Shown: piece after piece, positions 34,568-42,564 of the stretch | Layout of the letters: every line of letters begins with the position of its first letter | Position numbering within the stretch: the first letter of the stretch is position 1 | Origin: Streptomyces aquilus | GTDB taxonomy: Bacteria > Actinomycetota > Actinomycetes > Streptomycetales > Streptomycetaceae | Direction of reading: 5' to 3' | DNA length: 64,000 nt | Assembly (NCBI RefSeq): GCF_003955715.1 | Contig: NZ_CP034463.1 | Coordinates: forward strand, 7,812,001 to 7,876,000 | Notes under the pieces: model-generated | Databases searched by the model: none | Told to the model about the DNA's origin: nothing | What the model saw: only the letters and a program-made list of their open reading frames with translations | Program-made: the position numbers and the translations under genes

Positions 34568-35820
34568 GCACACTCCTGCCGGGCCGGCGCCGCCCCCGTA
34601 CCCCGGCACCGGTTCCCCCGACCCGGCTGCACGCGCGCGACCTGCTCGCCGAGGCGCTCACCGGGCTGCTCCAGCGCCCCGGCCGGTCGGTGCTGACCAT
34701 GCTCGGCACCGTCCTCGGCGTGTGGGCCTTCGTCGCGGTGCTCGGTCTGACGTCGACCGCGACCGGGCAGATCGGCGCATCCTTCAGTCTGCTGGAGGAG
34801 ACCACCGTCACCGTGGACGACGCGGCCCCGGGCGGCGGGCGGGCCACCAGCTTCCCCGCCGACGCCGACGCCCGCCTCGGCAGGCTCAACGGGGTGGTGG
34901 CCGGCGGTACTTGGTGGCCGGTCCCGGTGCGCGCCCCGCTCATCTCGGCGCGGCCGGACGTCACGGCCGTGGGGGACCAGGGCGCCGACATCGGGGTGTA
35001 CGCGGCCTCACCGGGGGCCCTGCGCGCCATGCAGCCCACCCTCGCCACGGGCACGCTCTACAACACCTTCCACCAGACCCGGGGCGAACGGGTGTGTCTG
35101 CTCGGCCTGTCCGCGGCCCGGTTGCTGGGCATCAGCCGGCTCGACGGGAGTCCGGCGGTCTTCGTCGACGGTGTCTCGTACAGCGTGGTGGGCATCCTCG
35201 CGGACACCGAACGGCTGCCGCAGACCCTGCTGGGCATGGTCATCCCCACGACCACGGCACTGCGCGAATACGGCGCCCCGCTCGACTCACCCGCTCAGGC
35301 ACTGATCAGAACCCGCCCCGGGGCGGCCCAACTGGTCGCCCGGCAGGCGCCGCTCGCACTGCGCCCGGATCGGCCGGACCTCCTCAAGGCGACCCCGCCG
35401 CCCGACCCGCACGGCCTGCGGGACCAGGTCGACACCGATCTGTCCGGGCTCTTCCTGGCACTGGCCGTCATCTGCCTGGTCGTCGGGGCCTTCGGCATCG
35501 CCAACACCACCCTGGTCGCCGTCCTCGAGCGGACGTCCGAGATCGGCCTGCGCCGCGCCCTGGGCGCGCGGCCCCGCCACATCACCGCCCAGTTCCTCAC
35601 CGAGTCCACGGCCCTGGGGACCCTCGGCGGCCTGATCGGCACCTCCCTGGGGGTCGCCACCGTGCTGGGCACGGCGGTGGTCCGCGACTGGACGGCCGTG
35701 CTCCAACCCGCGGCCGTGCTCCCGGCCCCCCTCGCCGGCACCGTCACCGGCCTGCTCGCGGGCCTCTACCCCGCGCTGCGGGCGGGCCGGGTCGAGCCGC
35801 TCGCGGCGCTGCGCCGCTGA
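34564..35820 (+). CDS. ABC transporter permease, MacB/FtsX type
   Basis: Membrane protein of 418 aa with the MacB layout. One N-terminal helix (VLTMLGTVLGVWAFVAVLGL) is followed by a large extracytoplasmic domain (about 60-290), then three C-terminal helices forming the FtsX domain (LFLALAVICLVVGAFGIAN, and ERTSEIGLRRALGARPRHI at the coupling loop). GTG at 34564 overlaps the ATPase stop. Together with the ATPase and the peptidoglycan-binding adaptor it should form a tripartite exporter or wall-acting machine; the cargo is unknown. Confidence 0.93.
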   Translation: MSTLLPGRRRPRTPAPVPPTRLHARDLLAEALTGLLQRPGRSVLTMLGTVLGVWAFVAVLGLTSTATGQIGASFSLLEETTVTVDDAAPGGGRATSFPADADARLGRLNGVVAGGTWWPVPVRAPLISARPDVTAVGDQGADIGVYAASPGALRAMQPTLATGTLYNTFHQTRGERVCLLGLSAARLLGISRLDGSPAVFVDGVSYSVVGILADTERLPQTLLGMVIPTTTALREYGAPLDSPAQALIRTRPGAAQLVARQAPLALRPDRPDLLKATPPPDPHGLRDQVDTDLSGLFLALAVICLVVGAFGIANTTLVAVLERTSEIGLRRALGARPRHITAQFLTESTALGTLGGLIGTSLGVATVLGTAVVRDWTAVLQPAAVLPAPLAGTVTGLLAGLYPALRAGRVEPLAALRR

Positions 35821-35827
35821 ACGCGGC

Positions 35828-36532
35828 TCAGGGCCGCGAGCGCAGCGCCGGGTGGTCCGCCACCACGGTGCAGGAGCCGGGAGCGATCTCCGTGAAGCCC
35901 GCGTCCCGGACCAACGGCAGCCCGCTGACGGTGAGTTCACGCCAGCGCTCTGGCGTCGCGGTCCGCACGGCCAGCGGGAAACCCGCCTCGCGCCAGGCGT
36001 CCCGCTCCTCGACCGACAGTTCCCACCAGGCGAGTTGGGCCCCATGCCCGGCCTGCGCCATCGCCTTGCCGGCCGACATGTCGAGATCCGGGCTCATCCA
36101 CAGCACCGGCACCCCGGGATCGACGTCCCCGGGGGCCTCCGGGTCGTCGAGATCGGTCCCGGACACCTGGAGCTTGGCCAGCTCCTTCGGCCACCCGTCG
36201 AGCGGCACCGGCGGGAAGACCCGCACCTCGGCCGCCTTCCCGGTCACCGTGATCCCGGGCAGCGCCTCGGCCTTCCGCCACTCCGCCCCACGGGCCCGCC
36301 GCACGACCTTGCGGATCCGGGCGTCCTGCCAGTCCCGCATGACCTGAGCCCACTCGCCCTCACCGAGGGACCGCTCGTCACTCAGGATCAGGAGAACGGC
36401 ACGGGCGGCCGTCTCCAGGGCGTCGGTACGGGCAGGAGGAGCGGCACGCTCGATGCGGACGACCAGAGGCAGGACGAACTGAGGGGCCTGGTCGCGCACA
36501 TCGGCTTCGGGGGTAAAGGGGCTGGCGTTCAC
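35828..36532 (-). CDS. Peptidyl-tRNA hydrolase Pth2-like protein
   Basis: Protein of 234 aa whose C-terminal half carries Pth2 features: DLDMSAGKAMAQAGHGAQLA (150-169; Lys156 and His163 are in the places expected for the active site) and RDAGFTEIAPGSCTVVA. Classic Pth2 proteins are about 120 aa, so residues 1-140 are an extension; their start, FVLPLVVRIERAAPP, may be a worn second copy of the fold. Bacteria normally use Pth1, so the role here is uncertain. Start is GTG at 36532, 30 bp from the divergent ABC ATPase. Confidence 0.78.
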   Translation of the reverse strand: MNASPFTPEADVRDQAPQFVLPLVVRIERAAPPARTDALETAARAVLLILSDERSLGEGEWAQVMRDWQDARIRKVVRRARGAEWRKAEALPGITVTGKAAEVRVFPPVPLDGWPKELAKLQVSGTDLDDPEAPGDVDPGVPVLWMSPDLDMSAGKAMAQAGHGAQLAWWELSVEERDAWREAGFPLAVRTATPERWRELTVSGLPLVRDAGFTEIAPGSCTVVADHPALRSRP

Positions 36533-36562
36533 CCGGCCACCTTAAGGCGACATCATTTGGCC

Positions 36563-37433
36563 ATGGAACGCGATCTGCAGCTGGACAACGTGGGCCGCCG
36601 CTACGGCCTGCGCGGCCCCTGGGTCTTACGGGGCATCCACCTCACCCTCGCCCCCCGGGACCCTCACCCGCGTAGAGGGCCCGAACGGCACCGGCAAATC
36701 CACGCTGCTGCGTATCCTCGCCCGCCTCGACGCCCCCTCCGAGGGCAGGGTCAAGGGCCGCCCCCGCACGGCCTACGTCCCCGAGCGCTTCCCCTCGGCG
36801 CTGCCCTTCACGGCCGCCGGCTACCTCACCCACCTGGCCACGATCCACGGCCTCACCCGCACCTCCGCCCAGCGCGCCGCCACCGACACCCTGGAACGGT
36901 TCGGCGCCTCCTCCTACGCCCACACGCCCATGGCCCAGCTCTCCAAGGGCAGCAGCCAGAAGGTCGCCGTCGCGCAGGCCCTGCTCGCCGAACCGGAACT
37001 GCTCGTCCTGGACGAGGCGTGGACCGGCCTCGACACCGGCGCGCGTGCCGAACTGGAGCGGGCCGTCGCCGAGCGCACCGCGGCCGGCGGAGCGGTGGTG
37101 TTCGTCGACCACGACCCGCAGCGCCTCGCGGGAGCGACCGACGCCGTGTACGCCGTACGCGAGGGCGGCCTCGAACGTCGTACGACACCCATGGCCCCCG
37201 ATCCGGCGGCCACCGGCCCGCACGTCCTCGTCGAGGCGCAGGGTCCGGCGGGCGGACGGCTGCCCGCGGACGTGCACCGCACCGCCACCACCGCCGAGGA
37301 GCCGGAACCCGGCAGCTACCGGCTCACCGTCCCCGCGTCCCACTCGGACGTCCTGCTGCGCACGCTGCTGACCTCCCGCCCGCCCTGGCACGTCGTGAGC
37401 GTGCGCCACCAGACACCGGAAGGCGGCCGATGA
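36563..37433 (+). pseudogene. ABC transporter ATP-binding protein, apparent frameshift at a C6 run
   Basis: Starting at ATG 36563 the frame gives MERDLQLDNVGRRYGLRG and is then lost after LTLAP. The other frame supplies Walker A (GPNGTGKST), then QLSKGSSQKVAVAQALL, Walker B (LLVLDEAWTGLD) and VVFVDHD. Removing one C from the run CCCCCC at 36651-36656 joins the two into a normal 289-aa ATPase. Without this the product lacks either Walker A or everything after it. Codon 22 is TTA (36626-36628), rare in Streptomyces and dependent on the bldA tRNA. The stop overlaps the permease start (ATGA). The cause may be a sequencing error, a real mutation or a slippage site. Confidence 0.75.
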
Positions 37434-38101
37434 CCGCGCTGCTCCGCTACCAGGCCGCCCTGCTCCTGCGCTCGCAGCGCTGGCTGCCGCCGGTCATCCT
37501 CTATGCCGCGTTCCTCGGGGTCGGTGTGCAGAGCGGGCAGCCGATCCTGGACTCCCTCGGCTACGCCGCCGCCGCGCTGCTGCCGGTCGCCGCCTGGCTG
37601 GTGCGGATCTGTGTCGCGGGCGAGCCGCCCGCCGCCCGGGCCTGTGTCTCCGCCGCGGTCGGGCCCGCCCGGGCGCATCTCGCCGCGCTGCTGGTGGCGC
37701 TGACCGGCGCGGCGATGCTCGGCACCGTCGCGACCGTGCTCGTGACGCTGATCAGCGACCCGGTGAGCTCCGACCACCAGATCCGGGTGCCGAGGGTTCC
37801 GGCAGGCGGGTCCGGGCTGCTCGCGGTGCTGGCCTGCGCATTGCTCGGCACGGCGGTCGGCGCGCTGACCACCTGGCCGCTGCTGCGCTCGCCGGGCCGG
37901 GCGGTGCCCACGATGCTGCTCGCGGCCCTGCTGTCGGTGGTGGTGACCGGCTCCCCGGCCCACGCGGCGGTCAGCGGCCTGGTCACCGGTTCGCAGCGGG
38001 GGACGGTCCCGCTGCCCTTGCTGCCCCTCGCGGCGGCCGCGATGGTCACGGCCGGGGCGCTCGCCGCGGCCTGCGCGCTGACCTCCCGCCGCTCACCCTG
38101 A
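37430..38101 (+). CDS. ABC-2-like integral membrane protein
   Basis: Membrane protein of 223 aa with about six helices, for example WLPPVILYAAFLGVGVQ, SLGYAAAALLPVAAWLV, LLAVLACALLGTAVGAL and VPTMLLAALLSVVVTG. Its ATG overlaps the stop of the frameshifted ATPase, so it is the permease partner. The loop with SDPVSSDHQIRVPRVPAGG lies outside the helices. The substrate is unknown. Its 3' end overlaps the convergent zinc-ribbon gene by 9 bp. Confidence 0.85.
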   Translation: MTALLRYQAALLLRSQRWLPPVILYAAFLGVGVQSGQPILDSLGYAAAALLPVAAWLVRICVAGEPPAARACVSAAVGPARAHLAALLVALTGAAMLGTVATVLVTLISDPVSSDHQIRVPRVPAGGSGLLAVLACALLGTAVGALTTWPLLRSPGRAVPTMLLAALLSVVVTGSPAHAAVSGLVTGSQRGTVPLPLLPLAAAAMVTAGALAAACALTSRRSP

Positions 38102-38272
38102 ACAAGCGGTCCGCTGTGCCTCCTGCCACTCGCAGACCGGGCACAGCGTGATCCCCTTGTACGACTCCGGGTACTCCGTCGGCTTCCGGCACAGCACGCA
38201 CTCGGCGTACGGCGGCCCTTCGGCGACCGGCGGCTTCGGGACCTCGCGGATCGTGCAGTAGTCCTCGCTCAT
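38093..38272 (-). CDS. Small zinc-ribbon protein, 59 aa
   Basis: Short gene with two CxxC knuckles (ECVLCRKP and LCPVCEWQ) separated by about 18 residues, the layout of a zinc ribbon. Other cysteines are near the start (DYCTIREV) and end (TACSG). ATG at 38272 follows GGAGGC. Codon bias agrees with coding. It overlaps the convergent permease by 9 bp and is transcribed in line with the deacetylase upstream of it. The role is unknown; nucleic-acid or protein binding is possible. Confidence 0.7.
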   Translation of the reverse strand: MSEDYCTIREVPKPPVAEGPPYAECVLCRKPTEYPESYKGITLCPVCEWQEAQRTACSG

Positions 38273-38281
38273 GCCTCCAGC

Positions 38282-39124
38282 CTAGGACAGGCCCTTGGCG
38301 CCGATCAGCTGGGAGACCTTCACGAACCGGTAGCCCCGGGCCCGCAGTTCCGGCACGATCCGCCGCACCGCCCGCTCGGTCGCCGGCGCGGCACTGCGCG
38401 TGCAGTGCATGACGACGACGGAACCGGGCCGGACGCCTTCGAGGACCTGCGACGCCACGGCGTCCGCGTCCGTCGCGAAGGCGTCCCCGCTCACCACGTC
38501 CCACTGCACGGCCGTGACACCGGCCGGGGTGAGCGCCTTGAGCGCCGTACGGTCGTAGCAGCCGCCGGGGAAGCGGAAGTACGGCATCGCGTCCGGCACC
38601 CCCGCCTCGCGGAAGGCGGTGTACGCGCGCTCGACGTCGGACCGCATCCGGTCCTCGGACAGCGTGGGCAGCCCGTAGCAGTCGCCGGTGAAGGCGTAGT
38701 GGCTGTACGAGTGGTTCGCGACCTCGAAGAGCGGGTCCCGCCCGATCGACCGGGCCTCGGCCGGGTACTCCTCGGCCCACCGGCCCGTCATGAACACGGT
38801 CGCCTGCACCTTCAGCGCGCGCAGCGTCGCGATGAGCCGCGGGTTGTCGAAGCGCTCGCCGGCCGCCGCCCGTGCCCCCTGGTCGGCGGTCATGTCGGCG
38901 TCGAAGGTGAGGGCGACGGCCTTGTCCGCGGTGCGGGGGCCGTGCTTGAAGACGGGGGTGAGACCGGCCGGGCCGGGGGCGAGGGTCGGGGGGTGCGAGG
39001 GGGCGGCGGCGGAGGGGGCCGGGTGGGCGGCCTTGGCGCGGGGTGCCTGGGGGGTGGCGGCGCAGGCGGTGAGGGCGGCGCCGAGGGCACAGACGGCGGC
39101 GACTTGTCGTACTCGAATGATCAC
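38282..39124 (-). CDS. Polysaccharide deacetylase (NodB-type) lipoprotein
   Basis: Metal-dependent carbohydrate esterase of 280 aa, lipidated at about Cys21 (ALTAC) with a long Ala/Pro linker. The NodB motifs are present in a variant form: TFDADMT (motif 1, where the usual second Asp is Ala-Asp), NHSYSH (motif 2 with two metal-binding histidines), FRFPGGCYD (motif 3), WDVVSGD and VVVMHC. It should remove acetyl groups from peptidoglycan or another surface glycan. Start is GTG at 39124. Confidence 0.9.
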   Translation of the reverse strand: MIIRVRQVAAVCALGAALTACAATPQAPRAKAAHPAPSAAAPSHPPTLAPGPAGLTPVFKHGPRTADKAVALTFDADMTADQGARAAAGERFDNPRLIATLRALKVQATVFMTGRWAEEYPAEARSIGRDPLFEVANHSYSHYAFTGDCYGLPTLSEDRMRSDVERAYTAFREAGVPDAMPYFRFPGGCYDRTALKALTPAGVTAVQWDVVSGDAFATDADAVASQVLEGVRPGSVVVMHCTRSAAPATERAVRRIVPELRARGYRFVKVSQLIGAKGLS

Positions 39125-39195
39125 CGTACGAACATAAAGGGGTGAATCGGGCGGGACTCGGATCGCCGCACGTCATGCCCCGCGAAAGCCCTCGA

Positions 39196-40074
39196 TCAGG
39201 CGCCCTTCAGCAGCCTCTTCCGGCACTCCTCGACGTCGAAGTCCGCCTTCGGGTACTGCGGGTCCAGTGCCTCCAGGTGCTCCAGGAGGAGGCGGCTGAC
39301 GGCCCAGTTGCGGTACCACTTGCGGTCGGCGGGGATGAGGTACCAGGGGGCCCGCGGGGTGGCGCAGCGGCGCAGGGCGAGCTCGTACGCCTCCTGGTAG
39401 GCGGGCCACAGTGCGCGCTCGTCGATGTCGCCGGGGCTGAACTTCCAGTGCTTGTCCGGGCGGTCGAGGCGTTCGAGGAGGCGGGCGCGCTGTTCGTCGT
39501 AGGACAGGTGCAGGAAGCACTTGACGACGGTCACGTCGTTGCCGGTGAGGGACTGCTCGAAGCGGTTGATCCGGGCGTAGCGGCGGGTCAGCTCGGAGCG
39601 GGGGGCGAGGCCGCGGACGCGGGCGATGAGGACGTCCTCGTAGTGGGAGCGGTCGAAGATGCCGATCTCGCCGGGGGCGGGGAGGGCCTTGCGGATGCGC
39701 CAGAGGAACGGGTGCTTCAGCTCCTCGGGGGTCGGGGTCTTGAACGCCTTGATGCGGCAGCCGGACGGGTTCAGCAGGCCGATGACGTGCTTGACCGTGC
39801 CGCCCTTGCCGCTGGTGTCCATGCCCTGGAGGATCAGCAGGACGCGGCGCCGGTCGCCCGCCGTGCTCGCCGCCCACAGGCGTTCCTGGAGCCCGGCCAG
39901 GCGCTCACCCATCTGTTCGATCTCTGCCAGGGCGGCCTTCTTGTCCTCGGGGCCGCCGGGGGTCGCCCGCGCGTCGTAGGAGCCGAGGTCGACCCGCTCT
40001 CCGCCGTCCGGCACGCGGAGCAGCTCGCTGAGGCCGGGCTCCTTCTCGGCCTTCTTCGACCTCTTCTTGGCCAC
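39196..40074 (-). CDS. Polyphosphate kinase 2 family protein
   Basis: Polyphosphate:nucleotide phosphotransferase of 292 aa. The P-loop GMDTSGKGG (84-92) and the Walker B region EIGIFDRSHYEDVL (Asp141) define PPK2, as do the lid residues around RFEQSLTGND and KHWKFSPGDIDER. A Lys-rich N-terminus precedes the fold. Members phosphorylate AMP, ADP or GDP with polyphosphate; the nucleotide cannot be decided from sequence. GTG at 40074 has AAGGGG upstream. Confidence 0.93.
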   Translation of the reverse strand: MAKKRSKKAEKEPGLSELLRVPDGGERVDLGSYDARATPGGPEDKKAALAEIEQMGERLAGLQERLWAASTAGDRRRVLLILQGMDTSGKGGTVKHVIGLLNPSGCRIKAFKTPTPEELKHPFLWRIRKALPAPGEIGIFDRSHYEDVLIARVRGLAPRSELTRRYARINRFEQSLTGNDVTVVKCFLHLSYDEQRARLLERLDRPDKHWKFSPGDIDERALWPAYQEAYELALRRCATPRAPWYLIPADRKWYRNWAVSRLLLEHLEALDPQYPKADFDVEECRKRLLKGA

Positions 40075-40184
40075 GGCGTGCCCCTTCCGGTCCGGTGGTC
40101 CCTCGATCGTGCGCCCGGCGGGAAGGGGACGCCAGCCGGGGTGCCCGGGGAAACGCGCCCCGGAACACCCCGCGGCTCGCCGCC

Positions 40185-41552
40185 CTACCTCCGCCAGGGC
40201 CCCGTCACGGCGAACGTGGTCCCCGGCGTGTAGCAGTTGACGAACATGGTCCGGCCGTCCGGGGAGAACGTGACGCCCGCGAACTCACCCCACTCCGGTT
40301 CCTCTGCCGTCCCGATGTTCTGCGCGTTGCGGGCCATCGCGTAGACCTCGCCCCGCCGGGTCACCCCGAACACGTGCTGCGCCCCGTTGCCGTCCTCGCA
40401 GACCATGAGGCCGCCGCTGGGGGCCAGACAGATGTTGTCGGGAGACTCGCCGGGGAGCTGGACGTCGGTGTCCGGGCCGAACACGATCACCAGGGTGAGA
40501 CGGCGGGCGGCGGGGTCGTACCGCCAGATCTGCCCGTAGTGGTCGGCGGCCGAGCCGTCCGCGCTGTGGGCGAAGGAGGAGACGAAGTAGACGCAGCTCC
40601 CGCCCCAGTAGCAGCCCTCCAGCTTCTGCGCGTGCGTGATGCCCTTCGGGCCGAAGTCCTGGAGCCGGACGGGGGTTTGCGCGGCGAGCGGGTCCGGTAC
40701 GTCGACCCACTCGATGCCTTCGAAGCAGGCACCCGTCTCCTGGATGGAGGACAGGTCGGGTACGCCGGGGACGCGCATCGCCTGGAGCCGGCCGCCCGCG
40801 CGCAGCGAACCGAGGCCGCCCAGCGGCTTCTCGGGCAGGAAGCGGTAGAACAGGCCGAACGGCTTGAGGAACGCGTCCTCGGTCTCGTAGACGATGCCGC
40901 GCTTCGGGTCGACGGCGATCGCCTCGTGCTGGAAGCGGCCCATCGCCGTCAGGGGCACCGCGCCCGAGCGCCGCGGGTCCGCCCCGTCCACCTCGAAGAT
41001 GAAGCCGTGGTCCTTGGTGTAGCCGTTGGTGCCGGCCTTGTCCTCGGTCTCCTCGCAGGTCAGCCAGGTACCCCAAGGGGTGGGCCCGCCCGCGCAGTTG
41101 ACGGCCGTGCCGGCGATGGCGACACGCTCCGACAGGACGTTGTTGCGGGCGTCCAGGGTCAGCGCCGTACAGCCGCCCTTGCCCATCGGGTCGTAGGTGA
41201 GGCCGTCGATCGTCGGGACCGGGACCTTGCCCGTGACGCGGTTCTCGTGGTTGCGGACCAGGTGGGTGCGGCCGTGTCTGCCCGCGAAGGCCGACATGCC
41301 GTCGTGGTTGGAGGGGACCTTGCCCTCGCCGGAGCGGAGCTGGTCGCCCTCGCGGGAGAGGACCTGGTAGCGGAAACCTTCCGGCAGGTCGAGCAGACCG
41401 TCCGGGTCGGGGACGAGCGGGCCGTAACCCGTGTGACCCAGGTTCTGTGCGGCGGCGGTGCCCGTGAAGAGCTCGGAGAGGGCGCCGGAGAAGACGATCC
41501 CCGCCCCCAAGGCACCGGAGCGGGCAAGGACCTGACGTCGCGTTGCGGACAT
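40185..41552 (-). CDS. Tat-exported PhoX/DUF839-type phosphatase-like protein
   Basis: Protein of 455 aa with a twin-arginine signal (SATRRQVLARSGALGAG) ending near GTAAAQ. The mature part is a beta-propeller of the DUF839/PhoX family, with the conserved NHDGMSAF, LVRNHENR, GTWLTCEET, QHEAIAVDP, SPDNICLAPSGGLMVCED and FSPDGRTMFVN segments. In PhoX these glutamates bind iron and calcium at the phosphatase centre. ATG at 41552 begins the Tat signal; the frame upstream has no such signal. It may release phosphate from organic esters outside the cell. Confidence 0.9.
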   Translation of the reverse strand: MSATRRQVLARSGALGAGIVFSGALSELFTGTAAAQNLGHTGYGPLVPDPDGLLDLPEGFRYQVLSREGDQLRSGEGKVPSNHDGMSAFAGRHGRTHLVRNHENRVTGKVPVPTIDGLTYDPMGKGGCTALTLDARNNVLSERVAIAGTAVNCAGGPTPWGTWLTCEETEDKAGTNGYTKDHGFIFEVDGADPRRSGAVPLTAMGRFQHEAIAVDPKRGIVYETEDAFLKPFGLFYRFLPEKPLGGLGSLRAGGRLQAMRVPGVPDLSSIQETGACFEGIEWVDVPDPLAAQTPVRLQDFGPKGITHAQKLEGCYWGGSCVYFVSSFAHSADGSAADHYGQIWRYDPAARRLTLVIVFGPDTDVQLPGESPDNICLAPSGGLMVCEDGNGAQHVFGVTRRGEVYAMARNAQNIGTAEEPEWGEFAGVTFSPDGRTMFVNCYTPGTTFAVTGPWRR

Positions 41553-41643
41553 GAAGCAGCAACCTTCCTGCTGGCGGACAGGATGTGACGCCGCTGTGTC
41601 TATCACCTGGGCCGGGCCGCGGGAACCACGCGCGTAGCACGTG

Positions 41644-42432
41644 TCACCGGTCGAGCCTCCGGTCGGCCGGGTGCTCCTGGGCCTTCTCCAGGAAGCGCAG
41701 CAGCTCCACCGGGAAGGGCAGCACGAGCGTGGAGTTCTTCTCCGCGGCGACCGCCACGACCGTCTGGAGCAGCCGCAGCTGGAGCGCGGCGGGCTGCTCG
41801 GACATCTCCTTCGCGGCCTCGGCGAGCTTCTTCGACGCCTGGAGTTCGGCGTCGGCGTTGATGATGCGGGCGCGGCGCTCACGGTCCGCCTCCGCCTGCC
41901 GGGCCATGGAGCGCTTCATGGTCTCGGGCAGCGACACGTCCTTGATCTCGACGCGGTCGACCTGCACGCCCCAGCCCACGGCCGGGCTGTCGATCATCAG
42001 CTCCAGGCCCTCGTTGAGCTTCTCGCGGTTGGACAGCAGATCGTCCAGCTCGCTCTTGCCGATGATGGACCGGAGCGAGGTCTGCGCCATCTGGGAGACC
42101 GCGAACTTGTAGTCCTCGACCTTCACGAGCGCGCTCGCCGCGTCGACCACCCGGAAGTAGACGACCGCGTCCACGCGCACCGTGACGTTGTCCCGGGTGA
42201 TGCCCTCCTGGGCGGGGACCGGCAGCGTGACGATCTGCAGGTTGACCTTGTGCATGCGGTCCACCAACGGGACCACCATGGTGAACCCCGGCTCCCGTAC
42301 GTCGCGCAGCAGCCGGCCGAGCCGGAAGACCACCCCGCGCTCGTACTGCTTGACGACCCGGGCCCCGGCGGCGACGTAGATCACCCCGGCGGAACCGGCG
42401 GCCACGGCCACGGTGAGCAGCTCCTGGAGCAT
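41644..42432 (-). CDS. Slipin / SPFH (band 7) membrane protein
   Basis: Stomatin-like protein of 262 aa. An N-terminal hairpin/anchor (LLTVAVAAGSAGVIYVAAG) is followed by the SPFH domain (VVKQYERGVVFRLGRL, RVDAVVYFRV, LDDLLSNREKLNEGL, WGVQVDRVEIKDVSLPETM). A helical region with ARQAEADRERRARIINADAE follows, predicted to form coiled coils. Slipins organise membrane patches and often occur with a NfeD protease partner, not seen here. ATG at 42432 has GAGGGGG five bases upstream; the upstream extension lacks support. Confidence 0.92.
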   Translation of the reverse strand: MLQELLTVAVAAGSAGVIYVAAGARVVKQYERGVVFRLGRLLRDVREPGFTMVVPLVDRMHKVNLQIVTLPVPAQEGITRDNVTVRVDAVVYFRVVDAASALVKVEDYKFAVSQMAQTSLRSIIGKSELDDLLSNREKLNEGLELMIDSPAVGWGVQVDRVEIKDVSLPETMKRSMARQAEADRERRARIINADAELQASKKLAEAAKEMSEQPAALQLRLLQTVVAVAAEKNSTLVLPFPVELLRFLEKAQEHPADRRLDR

Positions 42433-42481
42433 GACGACCCCCTCGGTGAGAGGCCTGTTTGTCCGCTCCTGCAACGATATG

Positions 42482-42512
42482 CCCGGTGCCTGGCGCGGGG
42501 CCAGGCACCGGG
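42482..42512. terminator. 12-bp perfect hairpin downstream of the SulP gene
   Basis: CCCGGTGCCTGG at 42482-42493 and CCAGGCACCGGG at 42501-42512 form a perfect stem with a 7-nt loop. It lies about 50 bp beyond the SulP stop (42565, minus strand) and before the slipin gene, so it probably ends the carbonic anhydrase-SulP operon. GGTACCGG-type repeats follow at 42516-42535. Confidence 0.7.
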
Positions 42513-42564
42513 TGGGGTACCGGGTCGGTACCGGATGGGGTACTACGCGTCCACCGGGGGGGGG

